DNA of 64,000 nt, from assembly GCA_950022655.1 (NCBI GenBank), contig OX465579.1:39349950-39413949 (forward strand), given 5' to 3'. Within the stretch, counting starts at the first letter, position 1; every line of letters begins with the position of its first letter. A program made the position numbers and the translations under genes. Below, one piece after another: positions 47,434 to 61,964 of this stretch. The notes under the pieces are model-generated. The model did no database searches and had not been told where the DNA came from. It saw only the letters and a program-made list of their open reading frames with translations. The stretch is from Alentia gelatinosa (taxonomy: Eukaryota; Annelida; Polychaeta; Phyllodocida; Polynoidae).

Positions 47434-50400
47434 AGATCCCTCACATAATGATACGTCTGTTAGGCTTAAGTAACTTCTATATCAGTCACCCTCCCAGTCA
47501 GTGATTTATCAGTTGATCTTATCAGTTTTATCAGAAATCTGTCCATATCAATTGATTTATATACTTGCTTCCACTGCAGACAATACGAAGACTATCTGTG
47601 GTGTTATCATTCCTTATTTGTTGCAGAGACAGGTGTACACAGGGTAAAGTGTTGCAGCATACAGGTGTGCTGTACTTTTAATCAGCTTTCACAGAGGACG
47701 TCTGCCAACTATTACGTAGCACACATATAAATAGATATACATGAATGGTCCCAATTAACCAAAGGCTTAACTCTGGGATTATCTGACACAGTTGAATTAA
47801 AGCCAGCGAGTGATCCTCGGGGTGTTAAAGCTAAATGGAAGAAACACAAGTAAGTAGTTTCACAAAACATTTAATCAATAACTACAATAGCTTGACATTT
47901 GATAGGTTTTTAAAATTTCGATCCCACGCTGCACCTTCTGAATAGGGATAGAAAATGTTATGTCAGATAAACTGTATTTGAAAGAAGACATTTTAGCATC
48001 TCCTTATCGTTTTAATTATTCCCATTTCATTGTAATGTGCTAATGATCCGTGGAAATGTCTCTTCTCACAGCTCCAGGCATTCATTCTCAGTGCTTCATT
48101 TAAAATATATATATCCTTTCAAACCACAATTAACATGTTTCTGCTTTAACGGAATTCTAGTTTGTACTCTAGCTGTTTACATAACAGAGATATGACATCT
48201 AATTTCTTATCCGTGTAGATGATCGATTTTCTTGGGAACACATGGTCTTACTACTTACCATACATCATTGAATGCAGTAGCACCCCGGCGATTCATGTTA
48301 GGCATAGTACGAAGGTATTAGTATACATAACCTGTTTTGTTTCTCCTCTGCCGATCAATAGGGGCGTATCCGTTTCATGATGCCCTGTAGGTAGATTACC
48401 TTTATCATCATAACATTGTTTAAACTTTCATAAGACATTGCCACCATAAAGCACCACCTCGTGTGGTGTAGGGAATATCTTACGGAACCTGTGGAATCGA
48501 TATCTCTCGCGACAATAAAAATAATGAGACAAAAAGTATATTGACTGCACAATCCGATGTGATATCCTTGTTGTAGCAATAGAGTGTACACAAAGGTAAC
48601 GAAGTAATGTGTCTGGTATATTTAATTGTGTCTAACGAGGAGTTGTATTTGACTAAATTCTACATATCATACGACAATGACACCCCATCCGAAGCCAACC
48701 GAGAAGCCAGCGGGAGAAGCTAGTGCCAGTTTTAAAGATGAAAGACAATGTACCTGACCAGCAAGTTAAATACTATGGAATACAATACATGACTACATTA
48801 ACTCATCAAGATTAGAGGACCCCAATATTGACATATGGGGAGACGTTGGGGCTATTCACAGCGCTAAGCACTTCTGGGGACCATAGAGAACTAAATGGAG
48901 CATGCTGGAGATAATCGTGGATAAACCAGGAGAGAAGGTGAATCCACCCATTATTACCATTTGGTGTTGGTCATAGTCATACCTACAAACACACTATGAG
49001 GGTAGACAGTGGCCGCCCTCGGAAACGTGATCGACTAGTGGCAGAAAACAGAGTCAGATCTACTGCTAGAGGGCATCGTCACAACAGGATCAGGTGGCGC
49101 GACTATGGTCGACAATATTGCGTGCGAATTGAGATTACAAAAAAGAACCAGTGACGATAGTTGAAAAAAAATCCACTTATTTTAAAGACCACAGACCAGA
49201 AATGGGCGCACTCATTGCGTGTTTTTACTTTTCTCTCCGCAACAGAAATCGCTCTATAAAGTGGACACCTAGCTCCACAAATTTGATTTCTATTTAACTA
49301 AACAAAACCAACCTGCCGCAAGTAGCAATAATAACAATAACAATAAGTAACCATGTTGGAACAGTAGCTGATTAAAGACCTGTTTGTCATAATGAAGGAT
49401 GGTCAGAAAACAGTCTGTAGCTTCTAGTGAAATGTTCAATAGTGACATCAGACTAAATCAATTATTTGACAATGCGATATATATAGTTATAAAAGATGAA
49501 TTATCCCGGAGAATATTAGTATCTCTGCTTTTCCCATGGATACATTGTCCATGCTCAAATTAGAAGTGAATAGTGTCCATTTGCATATTTTTGTAACAAG
49601 CTGTCCATTGGCATATCAATCAGTCAGTGCTCAAATGGGAAGCATATTCATAATGCTTCAGAAAAAAACCCACTTTGCTTTCAAAGTAACGTCTTGCCTG
49701 GGACCGAGTGCAGACACTTATTTTCAAGTGGGAATACCTTTTTAGGACCTGGTCAGCAATGATTAACCTTATCAAAATGTCTCACATAAGATATGAACCA
49801 CAAAACTCCATGAGGAAATTGTTTCACTGTGGAAAAACGTTATCTCTGAGGCGACTGTAATTGCCAGCGGTAATATTTTCTTTGCAGCTAGCTAAAGGTT
49901 TCACAGTTGGATGCGCCAACACTCAAGAGGTTTATGGGATTCAAGTAAAGTCTATAAACGAGTAGATGCCAGATATTAAGTATAATACCAAGCTGTCTAA
50001 TCTTGAAAGATACCATAGAAAAGGAACATTTTTCGACAGGAACACATTTTAGCATTCTTTCAATGGAATCAGGTAGGTATCACCTTTCCACCTTTAACCC
50101 TCGGCATAGTAGAAACTCATTCAAATGGCAGATACATACGTGAAATATATGAAAGTCCTGAAAGTTGATGTACTGACCAAGTATCTAACAGAATATATTT
50201 TGTTTTAGATGCGAGTTTCTGTTGCGGTGAACCAAAAGGGCCAGCAAAAGCCACAAAGTTCGCCTATGGATATGCTGGTTGGAGTAACAACAAAAGGTCG
50301 ACAGAGAAGGCTACTTACATGGATGAGAGGTCTCTGTCTGGCACGGAATACATCCCTTGCCATCTTGCAGAGATGCAGCTTTAGAGAAGCCTCAGCAGCT

Positions 50401-50909
50401 GCAACATGAAGTAACAGAGAGGAACCTATTGACATGAGAACAATATGTACATATGGTACTAGGGAACGGCAGAGCTGCTCCAAATAACAGATATGAGCAA
50501 ACATGGGCAGCAACATTCTGCCTCACTCGTCCTCACACTAATACCACAAGCAATATTCAGACTTGTTTATTTACGATGATTCAGGCCCCAATCACAGCAG
50601 TGCCTAGATATCTCAAATCAAACTTTGTATATCAATATGTTTGTACATCAGTGGTGAACCGGTTAGTATGTTTTATAACAAATCAGTGAGGAACAGATTC
50701 GAAAGCATGCTGTATGTCTTCCTTTCTTGCTTTGGAATTTGTCTGTGGTGTTTAAGTGAAACAAGGAGAATTGGTCGAGGAGTCTTCCCTGTTTGTAGTC
50801 ATACCTCTACTGTAAATTATAACCGGTGAACGACGCAATCCAAAATATGATGTATAATCCCTGAATTTGTATTTTTCTGTGGCAATATATACATGTATTA
50901 CGATTGTAA
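47434..50909. other. Gene-free stretch
   Basis: No supported gene. At 50208 a good acceptor (tattttgttttag) precedes 54 open codons ending in TAG, containing KFAYGYAGWSNNKRSTEKAT; this could be a terminal exon but is unrecognised. Confidence 0.4.
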
Positions 50910-51191
50910 GGCCCGATGTCTACCTACTACGATATGGCTCCGATATGGTCTACGATGCACCTTCCGAAAAAATTCAAAATCGCGTCGCAAGGTAACCTAA
51001 TATCGGGGCAGTTGACCACGTTTCTGCGATTAGACACCGATAAAAAACCCATACAATGCATGGTGGATTGGCATGTCTAGACATATGTCTACGATTTTTG
51101 CACCTTCCCGATATGCCTCCGATATTTGCTTTTTGTATCGGTGCCATATCGGTAGGTCTAAATTTCAATCGCAGTAGGTGGACGCCAGGCC
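50910..51191. mobile_element. Foldback family A, full copy, 282 bp
   Basis: Ends ggcccgatgtctacctacta and, inverted, ggcctggcgtccacctactg. The interior is full of cgatatgg and tctacgat words in both directions. Other copies: 28490-28716 and 23886-23945. No coding capacity. Confidence 0.75.
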
Positions 51192-53290
51192 TATGACAGA
51201 AGGCAATTGAAGCAGTGAGGAGGGCGTGCCTCCTGTAGTGTCTGGTGGACTTTTACGTAGATTTTAAAATAAATATTGGGAGCAGTGTCTTTGAGACAGA
51301 TGGCAATAGTCCTCATGAGTATAATCAGGAACACCCCTACAACGTGCTCAGTAACGTTAATTGAAACTAGCAATTATTAGATAAGAGATATTCTGCCTAT
51401 TGTAACGTCCTGTCACATCCTGTCAAAAACGAAATAATATACACCTTTTCGGTGCAATCAGTTTGAACCATTCCTTACACAATACCGACAGAAAGCAGAC
51501 GACATTGCATGCACGTGACTAGCATCTTGATCAACCTACTCGGGTGCCGCCTAGCGAACAAAAGGGGAAAACCTCGGGCAGCTGGCGTGTGCGCAGAAGA
51601 CAATAACACGACGGAGGGTGAATGGTCGCTATGAAAGTATACATGGAGGAGGGGGGGGGGGGGGGTGCTCTGGGAATAGGGCAACAGAAGACTAGTCAGA
51701 CGACTCCAGGTGGAGGACTGGGTTCCAAGAAGCGGTTCATGTGACCATGCATTATTGAACACACTGCTACAGTCCGTCAGATTTGATTACGTCGCGGCCT
51801 TCCCCTTCCAATCTCTGGCCGTGACCAATTGGATTCCACAGGACTATTTTTACTGGGATCTGGTGACGTAATTTGGACATCCCATGCCATGCATGCTATG
51901 AATTAATAATGCCACATATCAAGGGGCCTTACTCCCAAGTCTGCGCCATACAGACCTGTTAGATTTGACCTTATGAATTACTTATGTTACTATTTGTCTG
52001 GCTTTCCTTTTAAGGTAATGCCTATTTAATGAGGTTCCTGTTAGTGTTACGGTAATTACATACATAATGACTTGTGGACTCCTTCATGCCATAGATCTTG
52101 TATACCTATATGTAGTTTTAGAATTCCGTTTAAGGAAAATAATAATAAATTTCGATATATTCTATACAGCCAAATAGTGATCAGGCATTTCAATTCTATC
52201 TAACAAAGCAGATACATCAGTGAATATAATACTCATTTCAAGGTTTGTCGGGCGCTATAGAGAAATCTTAATTACTGCCACGTAATCTATCATAATTCTT
52301 CCCTTACTGGATGAACCGAATCAAAGACTTGATCAAGTCTGCAGGTGATTCAACTCTCTCTCTCTCTCTCTCTGGCTTCTATATCCATTATAATTTTTAT
52401 TGACATGAGTGTAGAAAATATTTGGCCGATCACCTGATCGAAGATCAATCCCCTCCCTCAACAGATGAACATCTCAGGGGAGTAAATCTGAAGATTTCCC
52501 AGGCACGCCTCTGACCCCTGGCCCTTAGAAAAAGTCAAAGGTGACCGACATGATTTTGAGCGCCTCAGTGTGATGTTTTGCTCATCATTATCTGTGTTAC
52601 CCCGACCTCCCTTCACAGTTGAGCTACTCAATCACGACCTTTATGCACCAGTACAGATACATAGGTCACATCTGTGACCCTAAGCTAATATCTCGGGGTG
52701 TATGGAAATAGCGTGAGGTGGCGGCTCGAACTCTGGCAGCAGGGAGGTCTGATGGTGTTGTTGTAGGTGGCATGGAGGCGGCCACTCCGTTCTCACCCGC
52801 GTTTCTTTCATTTCATCTCGGTTACTCAGAAAAGAAAGACAAGCAGTAGGATAGGCTTGAGGCAGGCTTGAGCCGGGATGAGAGGGTGTTGGTCGGGGGG
52901 CTGGCGATGGGTAGAAAGGATGGGTATGACGTCAGTTAGTCGGTGGTGTTGGTAGCGATACGCGGAGCGGCGCTGGTTCCCCTACAAACATGTATACATC
53001 AGGTGTCCGTACATACTGGTAAAAGACAGTGTGAGGCTACCTATCGAATTCAGGTACACACGGGAGTGTTTATTCTCCCCCGGGGCATGTGTCATCCTGC
53101 GCGCGCAGGGCTGGGTGACATGTCCTCATCTGGGTGGTATTGTTCCGTCTTACCTGATCGTCACGATCACACCTGAGGATCTACGGGCGCGTGCAGACTT
53201 CTAAACAGGCGTGCCTGTCCTACGACTGACCATCGTGCACGCCATACACCCTCGATGCAACCGCACAGGTAGAGTACACCGCGTTACATC
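51192..53290. other. Gene-free stretch
   Basis: Contains a 15-nt G run (51651-51665), a CT microsatellite (52353-52373) and a mildly GC-rich patch at 52690-53290. No gene was recognised. Confidence 0.45.
52353..52373 (+). repeat. (CT)n microsatellite
   Basis: About ten uninterrupted CT units. Confidence 0.9.
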
Positions 53291-56200
53291 GGCTGAACCC
53301 TCTAACCCTCAACTCCAACTCATTTTCTACATTGAGAACATCATGGATTTTTTTTTTAATTTTCAGCATTATGTAATTTCAAAAAGTCTCACACTTTGTT
53401 GAATTTCAACTGGATCTGATTATATATTACTCCCATGTTGATTGGGACAGCCTTCATTTGGGACCAATATGCCTCCTGTTGCGGGTTGCTCTGTTTAACG
53501 GGGTACAATAAACAGGAAATAAGTGTGCCCCAAGTTGCGAGTTGCCACCCCTAACAGACTCCCGAATCCCTCAGAATAAGAACCATAGATAATGTCACAG
53601 ATGCAAATTATCAGTATGTGCCCTCTCCAGGGAGCACGAACTTGCTGGGATAACTATAGTAACGGGCTCTGTAGCCACCCCTGCCGAGATGTACGATGTA
53701 CCAGGTGCTATTCTCGGAGTTCTTTTCGCTTTCGTCCAGTATACCTGGAGATGCAAAGTCCATGCGTTGTCTATATTGACTGTCCACATTCTCTCTATAC
53801 GCTTTAGCTGATTTACCAACACTACAGTATATAATGCAAATAGTTTCATCCGTTTTAAAGTTCTATTTCTAATATATTCCTCGTAACTATTTTACATATT
53901 GCACCCTAATTCCCTGCCTAAAATATATCTCAAACATATTCCTGCACCAAGAATATAGATTTCTTGCTGTATATTACGGTCCCTGCAATAGGAATCGGGG
54001 ACTATTGCTTAGGTTGTCTGAAGTCGGTGCACAAACGAGGTGGTAACATGTATTTATAAACACCACTAAGGTCCTAGTTGTGACTGCTCTAACTGGGGTC
54101 ATCAGTGATATGGGTTTAAGCCCCATGTAGTATATATCTTTGTCGGGTCAACCTGGTAGGGTATGTCAGAGCTGGCACTTTCTAGTGTTTTCTTTGAAAG
54201 CCTTCTCTTACATTGGGCTTCGGATTGTATGACTGTATATATGAAGGTGGCATGATATATAAGTTTAACAGTATCAACATACACGACACATCATTCATTG
54301 TATCCTGAATTTATTTGCTCATGTGAATTTACCGTGATCCTTTGCTCCTTATTACTTTATCTGGTCTTAGATTTGTAAGGAATAGCATGAGAACATATGC
54401 TTTGACGCAAATCGCGATTTGTCGAGGCCAAGCTACCTAATTTATCATAAGACTTGGCACCCACTTCATTACACAAATTATAATGAACAATTCCTCCCGT
54501 CGTTTAGCTGAGGAAATAACATGTGGACCTTTGAACCTTCTGCGCCTCTATAGGTACCTGGATCATTTGCGATGATAAGCGTCACGTCGGAGAACGCCCA
54601 CTGCAGTCTCTTTTAACGGGACCCCATCTACGGGAGAGACTGGCGGCTCGCGTCTTCTTCTGACACTAATTGGGGAGATTTATTACTCAATAGAGTTACG
54701 AACCATAAAAGGTGAATAACTGGTACTTAAAAAAAGGAAAACATGCTGTCGTCTCCAGCCAATACACATTAAATCCCAATGGCAGAATTTGCCCTCATAT
54801 TTAGCCAGGAAGATGACCTCTGTTGTACCTCAGTCCGCAATGTCTCTTTGTGATTCAAGTCTTCCTCTTCTTCTCTTCTCATCCTGACATAGAACGTAAT
54901 GTAATTCTTTGTTGACCTTGACCTGCTCTAATTATACGGTTATTATACGGTTGCAACTCTAAGATCAGATAAACTAAAGAGGACATTACCGAACTATTGG
55001 CTACTGGTATTTCATGCTATCGTAATAACCTCTTACTTGACCATTGGTAAAAGATAATTTTGATTTTGTTCAGTTTGTCTTTGAAGATTAAATCATAATC
55101 ATTTCCCAGTGTCGCCATATTATTAATCATAATGTCCACTGTATTTCTCCCGAGAGATCCTACCATATCAATTGGCAAAAAACGATATCATATCACCTCA
55201 AGCTTACTGATATATCTGTTCTCATAAATTGACAAGATTATTATCTTAAAGGCATTGTTAAAAGAAACCTGAGACCAGTCTCCAATTATTCTCCACTCAT
55301 TCCGTATATTGGCATAATATACCTTGATTGCGATTACCTGTTCGTGTTATGCCTCCTTGTATTATACTGAGATATGACCCGACCATTCTTGGAAAATTGA
55401 AATCTAACATTGAGTGTAGCTGGCTGTAGTTCCCATCTGGTTTTAGGAAGCGACCCAGGGACCTGGAGACTATCGTGACGTGTCACCTCTCCCTCCAACC
55501 CCTTCTTCCTTCCGTGACAAGCGGATGCATGTCTTAATCCTGCAGCCACTGAAACGTAAAGCACAACAGACCTGGAACACGCAATGCGTCCCCACTGTGG
55601 TTTGTGGAATCTAAACTATTCATCAAGGACTCCAAACTGAATATCTTTTGTTTATTCATTCCTTCTTTTAAAGATGACATTAAAGCGGATCTCTTTTCGT
55701 GATTCATGTGTCTTCTTCTTCTAGATTTCGGAATTTGTCTATGCTTTACACGGTATTCTCAGGTCATCCTTCACAAGGTATCCCCAGCTTCAACAGTAGA
55801 GCAACTGAAAAGGATGCACCCAAATTTGTATGTTATCATATGGGGTTGAAATAAACCGGTTGGCGGTGGTGAGACGTGGCATGACCCAAGCGTGCTTGAC
55901 AGCGTCTATAAATCACATCCCGCCTTAGGCACCAATTGGGGGCGCCACTATATACAGCAGCAGCCTGCAGCCGCGGGCGCCATTGCCGTGCGTGGGCGGT
56001 TAGCTCCCTACAATATGTCCACGCCTGCCCCTATGTATATTATAGTCGTCTGTTGAACATGGTACCAGATATATACCGACCACAGGATTGATCAACGATA
56101 ATCGACGCTAGCTTCACTGGACACGTTAAGTACGTGTATACAAAACATGCACCTATAAATGAAAGATATTTACAAAGAAGAATAGATCTAAAATTGCTCA

Positions 56201-57845
56201 GCAGTATCGGAACTGAAAATGATACTATAATCTGCATACACCTCTGTTTGATGAATTAAACATACGCCAATGGAAATATGATTGTAATACTCGTAAATCG
56301 ATGAAGTCGACCAGCATTGTTCAGTTCCAGTTTCTTGAGAAACAACCAGGTGTTTCCAGGGGAATGCTTGATGTTAACCCAGGATACCTCAGGACGACTT
56401 CGTCTCTTTCAGTCCTAAAGACTCCTGGAGGCATTGCTATGTTGGGGATGAAGATGCCTCTAGGTATTTTTGACGTGTTATAGGAAATAATGACTTTTTC
56501 ACTATGCATGTACATGTGTATATAGAAAAAATTCCATTATCTGAACTACAAGCCACTGGCACCGAACGATGAGTCCATAAATAAAACCATCTGGGAGGCT
56601 GTATAGAGTTATATAAAGTGCAGTCCATTGTTTCAGTCCTGCCTAGTTCGTTTTGAATGGGGCGTTACCTGTAGGCCTACGTGGAATGAAAGGTCAATGC
56701 ACAGTGAATAGGGTCAGCATGGCGGATACTGGGTGGCGCCTGTGAGCACATCCTTCTCTCTGAATTGAAGTAGGTTCCTTCACGGGTGAATAACAGCCAA
56801 TGTCGTTATTGAGCAACTCGTATGAGGTCATTGTGGTTCCCTGCCGCCGCATCAATCAGCCGTAACTGGTCACTGGTCGATGTATCTCAGGATGGCGACT
56901 ACATCACATCGCGGCTTCGAGCAATTCTGTGGGTAAACTAGCTCCGTTGTCTTTCTGTCGTGGGACGCAGAACTTCAGCCCACTATCTTGTACATTTTGA
57001 TACCATATTCGGTAATGTATTTATGATTGGTGGTGCACCTTTTGCTATCATATATGCCATATATAGCAATGATGATATATACATAACACATAACTTGTTA
57101 CACATATATTGAATAGAGTGGTAAAGCGGATTGAGGTCTGTGTGATTGATAAGCTCGTCTTCCCGAGTTTATAGAGGATTAGATACGGAACGGAAGACAA
57201 ACTAAACTAGCCAGAACCCAGTATTAGTCCCGGTGATTCAATTTCTAATAACGCCGGTGACACAGCAGCCAGCAGCTAACAGTTCCTGTGGGTAACAGAA
57301 TGTACATTATCTGCTGGGAAACCTCCAGTCTCCGTTAGGTGGCACCACACTTGTTCCTGATTTGTCTTCCAAATTGATGATTAACAATCGCCCTCAATAC
57401 AGGATACCAAAGACGTGTAAGAACATACTTCCAATGACACAGGCATTTGTTCTATCTAACAAAAAGTGGCTGTGTGTATTTGAATATAAAGGGCTTGGCA
57501 GAGGGTTGGTGATAGAATCTCATTTTGAAGCAGGATAGAGTAAAAACATCGATATCATAAGATTCCGCGGCTTTTGAACTTATCTCCATTATCCCGTTCA
57601 ACATATTCATACGCGGGAATACAGAGCAACATTTATATCTGCCCAAATAATACGGCGGTCGGTTGCGCACTAACGTGGTACACTGCATGCACACATGGCG
57701 TTTTTAGGCCTTTTTTTAATAGCCATTATCTTTTTGTCGTATTATTCAGTAAAATTCGAGAGTCACTTCTTTAGTACCCGTTCTACCCGGTCTGAAGTGT
57801 GAATAGTGGTATGAATTTTCCAAGATGGCATCAGATCTGCTTGTG
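53291..57845. other. Gene-free stretch
   Basis: No gene supported. It holds a promoter-like cluster at 55907-55998. Overlapping open frames on both strands at 56301-56515 have no recognised product. Confidence 0.4.
55907..55998 (+). promoter_or_regulatory. Promoter-like motif cluster
   Basis: tataaat at 55907-55913, a ccaat-containing accaattggggg some 25 bp on, and an EGR-type gcgtgggcg at 55990-55998 in a short CpG-rich patch. No transcribed unit is visible on either side, so this may be chance. Confidence 0.2.
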
Positions 57846-57874
57846 TAAACGCCGGTATTATCTACCGGCGTTTA
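57846..57874. repeat. Perfect hairpin, 12-bp stem
   Basis: taaacgccggta and taccggcgttta around a five-base loop. No T-run follows and no gene adjoins it. Confidence 0.8.
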
Positions 57875-58726
57875 TTATTGATGGTACACCATCAGGTTGA
57901 ACATACTGTTTACAGTAATATGTGACTTTGTCGCAGCCTGCCGTAACTTTGCCATCGATATATTTCATATCGAGCTTCCACTATAGAATATGTTCTGCAG
58001 TACCCTAGGGTTGATCGTTCACACCAATGTGTTTTATTGGATGCAAAGGTCTTCGCTCTTTATTCATGGCATTACCTTAAGTTGCCTTGTCAGGATCTGG
58101 CCATTTTTTTCCAATTGAGAGGTACACGACTCTGTCTATATGGAGCCCTCTCCTTTACAGTTCGTTTTATATTGCAACACATCTGAAAAAGTATTATAAT
58201 CCTAGTAGTTGTTAGAACGGGCTTGTTAACTTCTTTTCGTCTTTGCTGTAACCGAAGAAACATACAGACAGCCAGTTACTAAGAAAAGGGAAATAACTGA
58301 TTGAAGGACTCTATATCCACCAGATGGCGCATGCGGGCTTTATGTCGTACATGTATGTACATTGCACATCACAACCCCTTGCAATTAGGCCTGCTTTATC
58401 TCAACATTAACCTATTACATGTATATATCGATATTCGGATGGCACTACATGTACACGCAATTCCTATGTGTAACTCTTTGTTTCTGTATATGATTGATAC
58501 CAGAGATTACCTTTATCATATTCTTTTTCCATCTCAGTGTACTCCACCCACGACTGCGACTACAACACCCGTCCCCCCTACCCCCCACGCTTAGCTTCAT
58601 GCCACGCCCGTCCGTGCTATACACACCATGCCCTGGCTTTGTCGAGACGGCGATCGATTAGGCAGTGTGACCTATACTGTCCTACTCTTGTACACATCTA
58701 GCCAACTCATTATTTAAGGCAATATT

Positions 58727-58834
58727 ATACGGAAACCGTGTTCCTGTCTTCTTACATGGAAAATACGCGGTAAGGTCGGCGATCAGATGATGAGGGTCAT
58801 CTGATCGCCGATTTCACCAAGTATGTTTCCGTAT
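58727..58834. repeat. Small foldback element, 108 bp
   Basis: Outer inverted ends atacggaaac and gtttccgtat, and a central perfect 15-bp stem, tcggcgatcagatga (58776-58790) with tcatctgatcgccga (58797-58811), around a six-base loop. The structure suggests a short MITE. Confidence 0.7.
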
Positions 58835-60400
58835 TTAATGTCATATAGCTTGAAATAACGAAATTTCAATCGATTGACCCTCCAGTGAGTGCCGTGTTTG
58901 ACGGCGGACAAGACGGGTGCCTTGTTTTGGTAGGATATGGATTTTGATTGGTCGCGACTGCTGCTACATCAGTATGACGGTCGCACTTCGCTGATTTTTC
59001 TGTAGACGGCACCCACCCACCAACGATGGCGTTAGCGGTTTATACACTAAGCGTATTCTAGTTCTTTCTAATGCTGAAATGAAGCCAAGCTGGTTTCATA
59101 TATTACTGGACTATTACTGGAAAGGTTTTGCAATACAAATGATTTTTTTTTTATTCCATTGATGCGTTTTGTTCAGCAAGTTAATACACACAATGACAGT
59201 TACAAAGTTTGATGGTATAGTTTTGCTTCGTTGATTTCCCCCCTCTTTTTCTTTATATGTTATTTTAACCCCGATGATAGCCTCGGTTAGTTAATCGATC
59301 CTGTATATAAAATTTGAGATGTGAACGTCTTATAGTGGGAAAAGGGTGTAATCTCTTGATGAGGTGTAGTCTTTTCCATATTTATGGATGGTTGTACTTG
59401 TCTCAGAACATTAATAAATATTTTTGTATTTCTTTCAGAACATTAATCAATATTCCATACTTGAAGTTCATCCGCTTTATCACTCTCAAATTCAATACTG
59501 TAACTGTTCTCCATGTTTTTTACATATGAATTTGTGGAACAATAATCAAAGTTTTCAGTCAATAACATTACCATAGTGTACATTGCCTATTAAGCACATT
59601 TTTTATAGACAACAATGAGACGAGACAAGATAAGATAATCTAAAAAAGGAAAAAAAAAGGAAGGAGTAAGTTTTAGATGACTAATAAGCAGTTCCTTCGC
59701 TTCTACATTGCTGTGGGAGCAAGGGTCAGTATTCCTTTGGTAGGAACATTAAGCAATATTCCTTGGTCGGAATATTATGTTGAACATGTAGGTTTTGTAT
59801 CCATGTGGTTGGCGGGAAGCATCCCCTGTTTATTTCTTTGGGCTATATTCCAATAGTCCAGACTGAGAGGAGGAGTTGTAAAGCGTCTTTTCCTTCCTTG
59901 AAAGCAGGAATGTCTGGAAGGTGTATGGAATAGTAAGTTGAGACGGTGGGGGGGGGGGGGGGGGGATCATTAAGCATTAATCAATACTTCTTTCGTAACA
60001 CATTCTTCATAACACAGTTCCATTATTTTTCTCCAGACACAGAATCAGTTCCATTACAATATCTACATTTCACTAAGGTATTAGTCAGGAGGTTGGACTG
60101 ATTGAAAATAGAGCGTAATCCATGAACCTTCAACGGAGAAGTTTAGATATACCCTTTTTGGACCATTGTCTTGTAGGAAACATTCATCAATATGTCTCGT
60201 TGGGTTTTAACAGTTCCTCATTGTTTTTGCCTTCTTTCATTGGATTTTGTTGAGAATAGATTCTTATTTTTTGAATTTTTCCTTTATATGTTCCATTTCA
60301 CAAATGTATTTCTCTATTATAAGCAGTCTTCGAAATTCTAAAGCCCATGTGCAAAGGTCTACCTGACTGTCATGAAACAGACGCTGCCTGTAAATATAAA

Positions 60401-60463
<63 letters not shown>

Positions 60464-61964
60464 CTAGCTATAATATGTATGGTGATCCCGGTGAAGGCAG
60501 TTCGGTGGGGTTCTATTACCTATACCCCAGTCAGCATGTCAGTTTTGTTGCATCAGCACACATTAATATCTTATCTCCTATTGATGAGATCTACACAGCG
60601 GAATATATCGATCTTTCATTTATCCAATAAATTGTTTTCTTCTCAATTCATGTACTATTATTTGTAATTCCTAACCATGGGATGACCCACAATGAACTAG
60701 CGAATGCGAAAATGAGAATGTGACGTGAATATCGCTGGCCTGGGGCCCAGAAAAACATCCTGGGGTAAATAAGTTGTACCCCCTACAGGCTAGACACGAG
60801 CGACGAGCCCATTAGAGCTGCTCGCATTTAGCTGCAGGTCTATTCGTCAACGTTGAGCTGAATATAGTTTAGAGCTGCTCTGGTCAGGAAGGAGTTAGAC
60901 AATTGTTTTAACCAATTTCAGTTTTAGCCAGTGCATGTCTAAATTAACGGAGAGGGAGAGGTTGGAGAGCAGTCTATAATTTCTTTTATTGAAAATGAGC
61001 AATCAACTCAACTAAAATGTTTTATTTTCATTATATTACATCTAGGCTTAACAAATACCCTCATCGTAAATGCACAAACATGTGTATTCCCTATTGTCTG
61101 GTTTCTACAAAAAATCTCTATCAAGTTTCGTTTGGCAAATGAAGCAGTGAATATACACTCAGTACTCATGATAAGCATTACTTTCTGAAGTTCATTACAA
61201 TGCGACATAGAAATCCTGTGCCAAAACCTACTCGGCAATGCTGGCCAAAGGTGGTAGGGCATGAAGAGAATGGTTGACTAAATGCGATACCCCTCCCGCA
61301 CTCTACCTACTGCTCCTGGTTAGTGTCAATGTCCTGCTGAGTGCAGGTGAAAAACGTCCAAATTCACAGCGCTGTCTCGATGGCTACTTGCATGCTGACA
61401 AAAGACTTTTTGTAAGGCATTGAAAATGCCCTTGGCTAAATGTCCTGTTGAATAAGTCAGCGCTGGCACTATAAATTTGTGTCATGGGAATTACGATTAC
61501 CATATACCAATTGCCGCTATCCAGGCACTGACCAATAGTCAACTTCCTGTAGAAATGTGGCGAACACATTAACGGCCGCTTGTGGGAATACCGCAGCAGG
61601 TAGGAGTGAGGCACGGACGCGTGACAAGTAAAGACACCATTATTACGGTAATATTCACATAACATGTGCGTGTCTTGCATCCATTCCCTGGTTGGGGAAG
61701 TTTTTTCCTACGTCCTGCAGACAGGCAATAACGTGCTGCAGGTAATTGGACCACAGTTGTTGGACCACAGCTCCAAGTTGAGCAGTGATGTTGGAGTAGC
61801 GATGTGTATAATAACCCTATCAGGAGGTGAGTGTTGCACTTCATAGTTGCCCAGCCATATTAACAGCGCAATATATGAGCATTTTGAAGGATACACCTTC
61901 CAAATTAAACAAATAAACCCCGACTGGTCGCTTCGAGATAGTAACGGGCAAGGAAATAATTGCT
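58835..61964. other. Gene-free stretch
   Basis: AT-rich. It holds an 18-nt G run (59948-59965) and a TA microsatellite (60404-60460). No gene was recognised. Confidence 0.5.
60404..60460. repeat. (AT)n microsatellite
   Basis: About 28 uninterrupted AT units. Confidence 0.95.
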
